Below are positions 59,520-64,000 of a DNA stretch of 64,000 nt, piece after piece. The first letter of the stretch is position 1; each line of letters begins with the position of its first letter. A program made the translations under genes and the position numbers. Under the pieces are notes generated by a model, which was not told the DNA's origin, did not search any database, and saw only the letters and a list, made by a program, of their open reading frames with translations. The DNA comes from Cladocopium goreaui (taxonomy: Eukaryota > Sar > Dinophyceae > Suessiales > Symbiodiniaceae). The stretch is from positions 86,001-150,000 of the forward strand of contig CAMXCT020000503.1 of the NCBI GenBank assembly GCA_947184155.2. Direction: 5' to 3'.

Positions 59520-59915
59520 TGAGACGTAAAGTGTAAAGTGTGAAGTGGAAAGTGGAGGGTGTACAGTGTGGAGTAAAGTGTGGAGTGTACAGTGTGGAGT
59601 GTAAAGTGTGGAGTGCAAAGTGTAGAGTGCGGAGTGTAAAGTGTAGAGTGTAAAGTGTCGAGTATGGAGTGCGGAGTGTAAAGTGTAGGGTGTAAAGTGT
59701 AGAATGTGGAGTGTAGAGTGTGGAGTGTGGAGTGGGAAGGGAAGCGTAGAGTGTAAAGTGTAGAGTGTAAAGTGTGGAGTGTAAAGTGTGGAGTGTAAAG
59801 TGTGAAGTGTGAAGTGTAAGGTGGAAAGTGTCAAGTGTGGAGTGCGCAGTGTGGAGTGTAAAGTGTGGAGATGTAAAGTGTCGAGTGTGAAGTGTAAAGG
59901 GTGGAGTGTGGAGTG
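59520..59915. repeat. GTGTRRA heptamer tract, cytosine-poor
   Basis: AGTGTAAAGTGTGGAGTGTAAAGTGTGG and variants, period 7. The plus strand is nearly free of C. The minus strand reads as TLHSTLYTPHF-type ORFs. Confidence 0.95.
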
Positions 59916-60610
59916 CTGCGCCTGCCACGCAAAATGACGACAGAGATCTCCAAAATGCTGCGCCTGCCACGAAAACTGCAACTCATCTTGTGAAAACGAC
60001 ACCAGAGTATTGCGCCTGCCACACAAAACGACTTTGGACACGTTATCAAAGAGGTTGGAATGTCACAAAGCGCCGCGCCTGCCACGCAAAACGACATGAC
60101 AACCTGCTTGGAAACATTCGAAAAGGAGAGGTTTTGCACTTCCCCCATAGACACGGCGAGGCCACAGCTCGAGACGAGACACGTGGGAGCATCAAACCGA
60201 GCAGCGAGACTCCTCCAATTTTGACACTTTGTAGCTTCAAAATCGCTGTTTTCCTACGAGTTTTCCTTAGAACCTGAAAATTTGCTACCTCAAAAGCGAT
60301 GTTTCGTGCGAGGCTTCCGTCAATTTTCATCACATCTCATAAAATGCCATTTGCACCTTGTCGCCACTTGACGCCGCCCTGCCAATGCGATTCGCAAAAA
60401 ATACGCGAGACTGCGCCTGCCACGCAAAATGAAATGGACACGTCCAAAGTGCTGCGCCTGCCACGAAAATTGCAACTCATCTTGTGAAAACGACACCAAA
60501 GTATTGCGCCTGCCACACAAAACGACTTTCGACACGTTACCAACACGTTTGAATGTCACGAAGTGCCACGCATGCCACGCGAAACGAAGCAACGCCACAT
60601 GTGAAACCTC
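59916..60610. repeat. GCGCCTGCCACGCAAAA repeats with a 494-bp duplication
   Basis: The phrase GCGCCTGCCAC(G/A)(C/A)AAAA occurs at about 59920, 59958, 60011, 60077, 60413, 60453, 60506 and 60566. The block around GTATTGCGCCTGCCACACAAAACGACTTT starts at 60007 and 60501, a 494-bp step. Several minus-strand ORFs (for example FCVAGAILWCRF) are repeat shadows. Confidence 0.85.
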
Positions 60611-60664
60611 CAAAAGTGACCCCTTTTGCAGAACTTATTATGGGCACGGCCATACTGGGATCGC

Positions 60665-60730
60665 GCGGACGGTTGCGAACGGTTGCGCAGGGTTGCGAAC
60701 AGTTGCGGACGGTTGGGCAACCGCGAGCGA
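60665..60730. repeat. GGTTGCGAACGGTTGCG short repeat
   Basis: CGGACGGTTGCGAACGGTTGCGCAGGGTTGCGAACAGTTGCGGACGGTTGGG: about five 11-bp units. Confidence 0.85.
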
Positions 60731-60975
60731 ACACACCCTCAACCCCCAGACCCCCAGAGTGAAACGGGAACCCTCGCTACGCATTCGGGAAAAATGGGAT
60801 TTTTAATCATCAAATGGACTGTTGGGTCCGTTATTTTATTGTCGTAAATAAAGACAGATACCAGTAAGAAAGAAACATCAAGTTTTCGAATACGAAAGTT
60901 TATACATGTTTATACTATATCTGAGATCGTTTATTGTTCTGCTATTGGGTCATGAACAGCCCGCTTCAAGCCCCA

Positions 60976-61152
60976 GCAGGTGGTGCCCTAGTTAGGCAAG
61001 TTGGTAGATATGGGGGTCACAGGATGATGCCTCCCCAGGTATGTTTGTTGGCTTATAAACCATAGGAATAGTATAGACATATCTACCATAAACCATAGTG
61101 AAATGGGAGTCATAAACCAACTTAGCGTTCACGAACTGGGGCACCACCTTGC
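60976..61152. mobile_element. Family F element, possibly compound
   Basis: GCAGGTGGTGCCCTAGTTAGGCAAG to CACGAACTGGGGCACCACCTTGC. An inner ACAGGATGATGCCTCCCC...GTTTGTTGGCTTATAAACC suggests two F subtypes overlapped. Confidence 0.75.
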
Positions 61153-61338
61153 ATAAACCAACTGATATCAGTAGATATGGGATGTTAAGTCCCATGTATA
61201 GTAGGTACATGATGTATCTATACTTGATGGGGATTTATTTGACATGTACACTACTATAACCTGGTTTTCGTAAGAACTTTTCTTACGGCACTGGATGGAG
61301 CCTTGCGGAGCCTTAGGCAATGTGCAGCTCTCTTGTAG

Positions 61339-61469
61339 CTATGGAGTGCTCTCTATCGATGCGTTTGGGATCCCAGCGGCCCATGTCTGGTGGTGGACCA
61401 CAGTCCAGTTATAACCTGCGTGAACCAGCCCCCATTTCTCGGAGTTCTGGGGCGAGCAGCAAGTTGGAT
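61339..61469 (+). CDS. Candidate 131-nt exon
   Basis: The acceptor CAGCTCTCTTGTAG and donor GTGAGG are both good. With two leading bases the frame reads MECSLSMRLGSQRPMSGGGP, QSSYNLREPAPISRSSGASS, KLD, ending in phase 0. Ser/Gly/Pro-rich, probably disordered. A second frame (MEPCGALGNVQLSCSYGVLS from 61295) is also open. The product is not recognised. Confidence 0.43.
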
Positions 61470-61499
61470 GTGAGGAAATTGAAACAACAATTGTGGTGA

Positions 61500-62380
61500 A
61501 ATAATCAGGATATTACGGAGAATTCCCGGGAAATCTAGATGGGCAATTAGGCATGCATCCTTTTTTTCATATTTTGCCAGACATGGAATTGCTTATTACC
61601 CTCACAAGTCAAACCTGTTTGGGTTAGTATTCAAGATTGGCCTTGTAAAAGCACTGTTTCTGAGGGGATTGTCATGAGTCCAATTTTGAATGCTACTCAC
61701 CGTTTTGATCATTTGGGGTGTCTTTAATCCACAGTGAACACTAAACCTGACACTGGTATGATGGATTGAAAACTAGAGGTCCACAGGGGGGCAACTGCTG
61801 ATCGTATTCCTACTGTTTGATTATGTTGTCGTCACTTTCTTAGCTGGCCCAATGTCCAGGTATGCTACTGTTGATACTGCCCGAGTTTGCGTTTTCTAGC
61901 GACAGAAAAACCTGTTTGGCTGAGATTCCCATTTGTTGTACAAGGAAAGACCCCCAGTAATATCTTAGTTTGCAAAGCCATGAACTATAGTGAATGGGAA
62001 TTCCAGGATCCTAAAATGGAGGTACGTTAGTACCATATAAGGCCATATTTATATGGTAGGTACCTCCAATTTAGGTTCCTGAAATGACCATTGATATAGT
62101 AATAGTACAACCCATGAAATGTTTCTTCGATCCCACGGATTTCAACCCAACAGGTAGCCATGTTTGCCATGTTGGATTGCTAGAAAATGCAATGTTTCTG
62201 GCCTTGTTCCCCCAGGGTGCTAGAAAAAAAACTCATTCTTGGCAATCCAAAGTTGTTCGTCTAATATCATTTTTTGTTTGATATCCCATCTGTGTATACT
62301 AATGTAGCATGTTGTAATCAAACAAAACTTTGCTCTGGTTGCATGATTTGTAGGAACTCTAGGGTCCGGTAGAATCTTCG
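61500..62380. other. Non-coding stretch with a small palindrome
   Basis: GGAATTCCAGGATCCTAAAATGGAGGTACGTTAGTACCATATAAGG and its mirror GGTAGGTACCTCCAATTTAGG near 62000-62075 form a hairpin. No gene. Confidence 0.4.
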
Positions 62381-62504
62381 CACTTGTCGGAGCGATATGA
62401 GCGTCCAGCCGAACGTTCTGAGAATGGTTCAAAACATAGCCGAGGATGCGAATCTCAACCGAGAAGCTATTTTGATTCAATCATTCGGCCCCATTTGGTT
62501 CCAA

Positions 62505-62577
62505 ATATACATATATATGTATATGTATATATATATATCATATATATACATATACATATACATACATACGTCTTCGT
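62505..62577. repeat. TATATG/CATATA microsatellite before the RCC1 repeats
   Basis: ATACATATATATGTATATGTATATATATATATC... separates a possible upstream exon (VQPNVLRMVQNIAEDANLNR at about 62403-62462) from the RCC1 block. Confidence 0.85.
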
Positions 62578-62581
62578 GCCA

Positions 62582-63600
62582 ATGGTGGCGGCAGGTGCAA
62601 CCCATTCAGTACTTCTCAGAAGTGATGGGAAAGCTGTGACCTTCGGAAAATTTGGACGGGACATTCCACCCTTGAAGGACGGACTGACATATATCTAGGT
62701 GTCTGCAGGCGGATCTTGCACCGCACTTCTTCGAAATGATGGCGTTGCTGTGGCTCTGCGATTCGAGGATGTTCAGGGCGACATTCCCTCTTTGGATGCC
62801 GGAGTGAAATATACTCAGGTTTCTGCAAACGCCGGTCATACAGTACTTCTCAGAAGTGATGGCATTGCTGTAGCTTGCGGAGGGAATGATTCTGGTCAGT
62901 GCAACATTCCACTTTTGGATGACAATATTACATATACCCAAGTGTCGGCAGGTATGCGTCACACAGTGCTTCTCAGAAGTGATGGCAGTGCTGTGGCTTG
63001 CGGACTGAATGAGTCTGGCCAGTGCAATATTCCACCTCTCGAAGACGGATTGGAATATATCCAAGTTTCTGCGGGCGGTTCTCACTCAGTACTTGTCAGA
63101 AGCGATGGCGATGCTGTGGCTTGCGGAAACAATTGGCATGGGTAATGCAGCATACCTCCTTTGAATGACGGACATAAATATACCCAAGTTTCTGCCGGTG
63201 GATTTCACACAGTCATGCTCAGAAGCGATGGCATTGCTGTGACCTGTGAGGGGCATGAATTCGAAATTCTGACTCCCAAAGCAGGGACTTGCTACGTTTC
63301 AGATGTGCGTCCTGACAAGTGTAGAGACCGCGTGTTGCAACTAGATTGTGTTCGTCAAGATGACGCCATGGTGCTGACTTGCTCTGGTTTCAATGGGGAA
63401 GAAGTGATATGTTTGAATCTATCTCCATCCGACCTTGCCTGGAATATTCACAAGCGCATTGCGCGTGAATTGACAGTTCCCCTCCAGAGTCTTCGGTTGG
63501 TCTTGCCTGACGGACAGCTGTTGTCCTCGGTCTGCCGTGCAAAGCCACGGGCCAGCCTTGCGGATGTCTTTGAAACTTGCAAGCGTCGGCGTCTCACCTA
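62582..63600 (+). pseudogene. RCC1-repeat protein with ubiquitin-like tail, two in-frame stops
   Basis: One continuous frame encodes six repeats of about 40 residues: VAAGATHSVLLRSDGKAV, VSANAGHTVLLRSDGIAVAC, GQCNIP-x-LLDD and relatives, starting at about 62582, 62699, 62819, 62942, 63065 and 63188. A C-terminal region follows (DLAWNIHKRIARELTVPLQS then LRLVLPDGQLL), a ubiquitin-like beta-grasp pattern, to TAG at 63598-63600. RCC1 repeats form beta-propellers; this repeat-plus-tail type is, from memory, very numerous in Symbiodiniaceae, often labelled HERC-like. TAG at 62696 stands where sister repeats have Gln in YTQVSA, and TAA at 63143 where they have Gln in GQCNIP. Six repeats is close to a propeller. 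Probably a recently decayed copy. Confidence 0.78.
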
Positions 63601-64000
63601 GGTTCGAAGCATACAGAATTTGATTGGAAAAAATGGGTTGGTTACTATCCCATTCGTATCCTAGTTTTTCCAATGATTTTTTACTATTGGGGATGGTTCA
63701 TGGCATTGGGTTTACCATATTAATGTCAACCCTGGATTGATAAAGCATAATAGACCCCATAGGCTGTTTATTTGGGGGGTAGGGTACCAATTAAGTACCG
63801 TATTATCACTATTTGGATGGTACCCCGTTAGTAAACCATTTTTTATTCTCATCCGGGGTTGACATTTAATTATCATATTTTATCATCTTGATTGGCAAGA
63901 TCTTCTCAGGTGCCAGGTTCTTAGGATGTTGGATTAGACTGAACCATGTGGTGAAAAGAAGGATTTCCAGATCTTCCAACAAAGGGTAGCTGGGTGTCTC
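63601..64000. other. 3' flank, inverted repeat around 63.7-63.85 kb
   Basis: TTTACCATATTAATGTCAACCCTGGATTGATAAAG and CATCCGGGGTTGACATTTAATTATC are inverted and enclose GGGGTAGGGTACC...GGTACCCCG. Only one copy seen; it may be another element family. Confidence 0.5.

Noticed and set aside
59433-60154. Minus-strand ORFs of 107-202 codons (TLHSTLYTPHF, FCVAGAAL)
   Set aside because: Heptamer and GCGCCTGCCAC repeats read in frame. Known to me as recurrent false gene predictions in these algae.
62696-63145. Stop codon reassignment (TAA/TAG as Gln), as in some ciliates
   Set aside because: Other ORFs and terminal exons here end at TAG or TAA in sensible places, and dinoflagellate nuclei use the standard code. 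Two C-to-T changes explain it.
1-64000. Spliced-leader RNA, 5S/tRNA genes and CRISPR arrays
   Set aside because: I looked for TTTTGGCTCAAG-type leader sequence, tRNA B-box phrases and spaced direct repeats and found none; the tandem arrays have no unique spacers.

Overview
This window looks like nuclear DNA of a dinoflagellate, most likely a Symbiodiniaceae/Suessiales-type alga. The grounds are: a degraded RCC1-repeat protein with a ubiquitin-like tail (62.6-63.6 kb) and retroelement-type ORFs (9.6, 31.2-31.9 and 39.3-40.6 kb) that resemble families I remember as abundant in these genomes; very short GC-richer exon islands in long AT-rich introns; and a very high load of short palindromic elements. 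The lineage call is from memory of protein families, not from a search.

Layout: no operons, rRNA, tRNA or CRISPR are visible. Coding DNA is scattered as small plus-strand exon candidates (about 20-190 nt, AG acceptor and GT donor). The best chain is 20.7-22.6 kb, where three consecutive exons keep the same reading phase; a second is 25.19-25.45 kb. Other credible coding blocks are 5.3-6.3, 16.0-16.3, 23.65-24.3, 26.3-27.7, 29.1-29.3, 46.2-47.5, 48.4-49.1, 51.2-51.4, 54.7-55.4, 56.4 and 61.3 kb. Almost none of these products can be named.

Most of the window is short interspersed inverted-repeat elements of about 95-150 bp in at least seven families, called A-F and H here. Family A begins TACCCTCTGGTAAAC and ends GTTTACCAGAGGGTA (about 35 copies or fragments). 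Family B begins CTGGTTGGTGG and ends CCACCAACCAG (about 20). C carries a built-in TTTTTTGCAG, D is TCTGGG...CCCAGA, E is CTTACTGGTGC...GCACCAGTAAG, F is ACAAGGTGGTGCCCC...GGGGCACCACCTTGT, and H carries the phrase CAAAGTCATGGGG. They lie inside inferred introns, some within about 10-30 bp of splice sites, and several are nested. This fits introner or MITE-type elements. One nested pair at 53.2-53.4 kb shows that family A uses a TA target duplication.

Tandem repeats form the second layer: CTCA microsatellite plus an 89-bp minisatellite inside a split family B element (14.3-15.6 kb); two related composite cassettes made of a 12-bp array, a 40/41-bp minisatellite and a GA-rich tract (17.2-18.1 and 49.8-51.2 kb); a 13-bp satellite (42.3-43.3 kb); a C-rich minisatellite (27.7-28.1 kb); and a GTGTRRA heptamer tract next to GCGCCTGCCACGCAAAA repeats (59.5-60.6 kb). 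Long ORFs across these arrays are artefacts of the repeat period.
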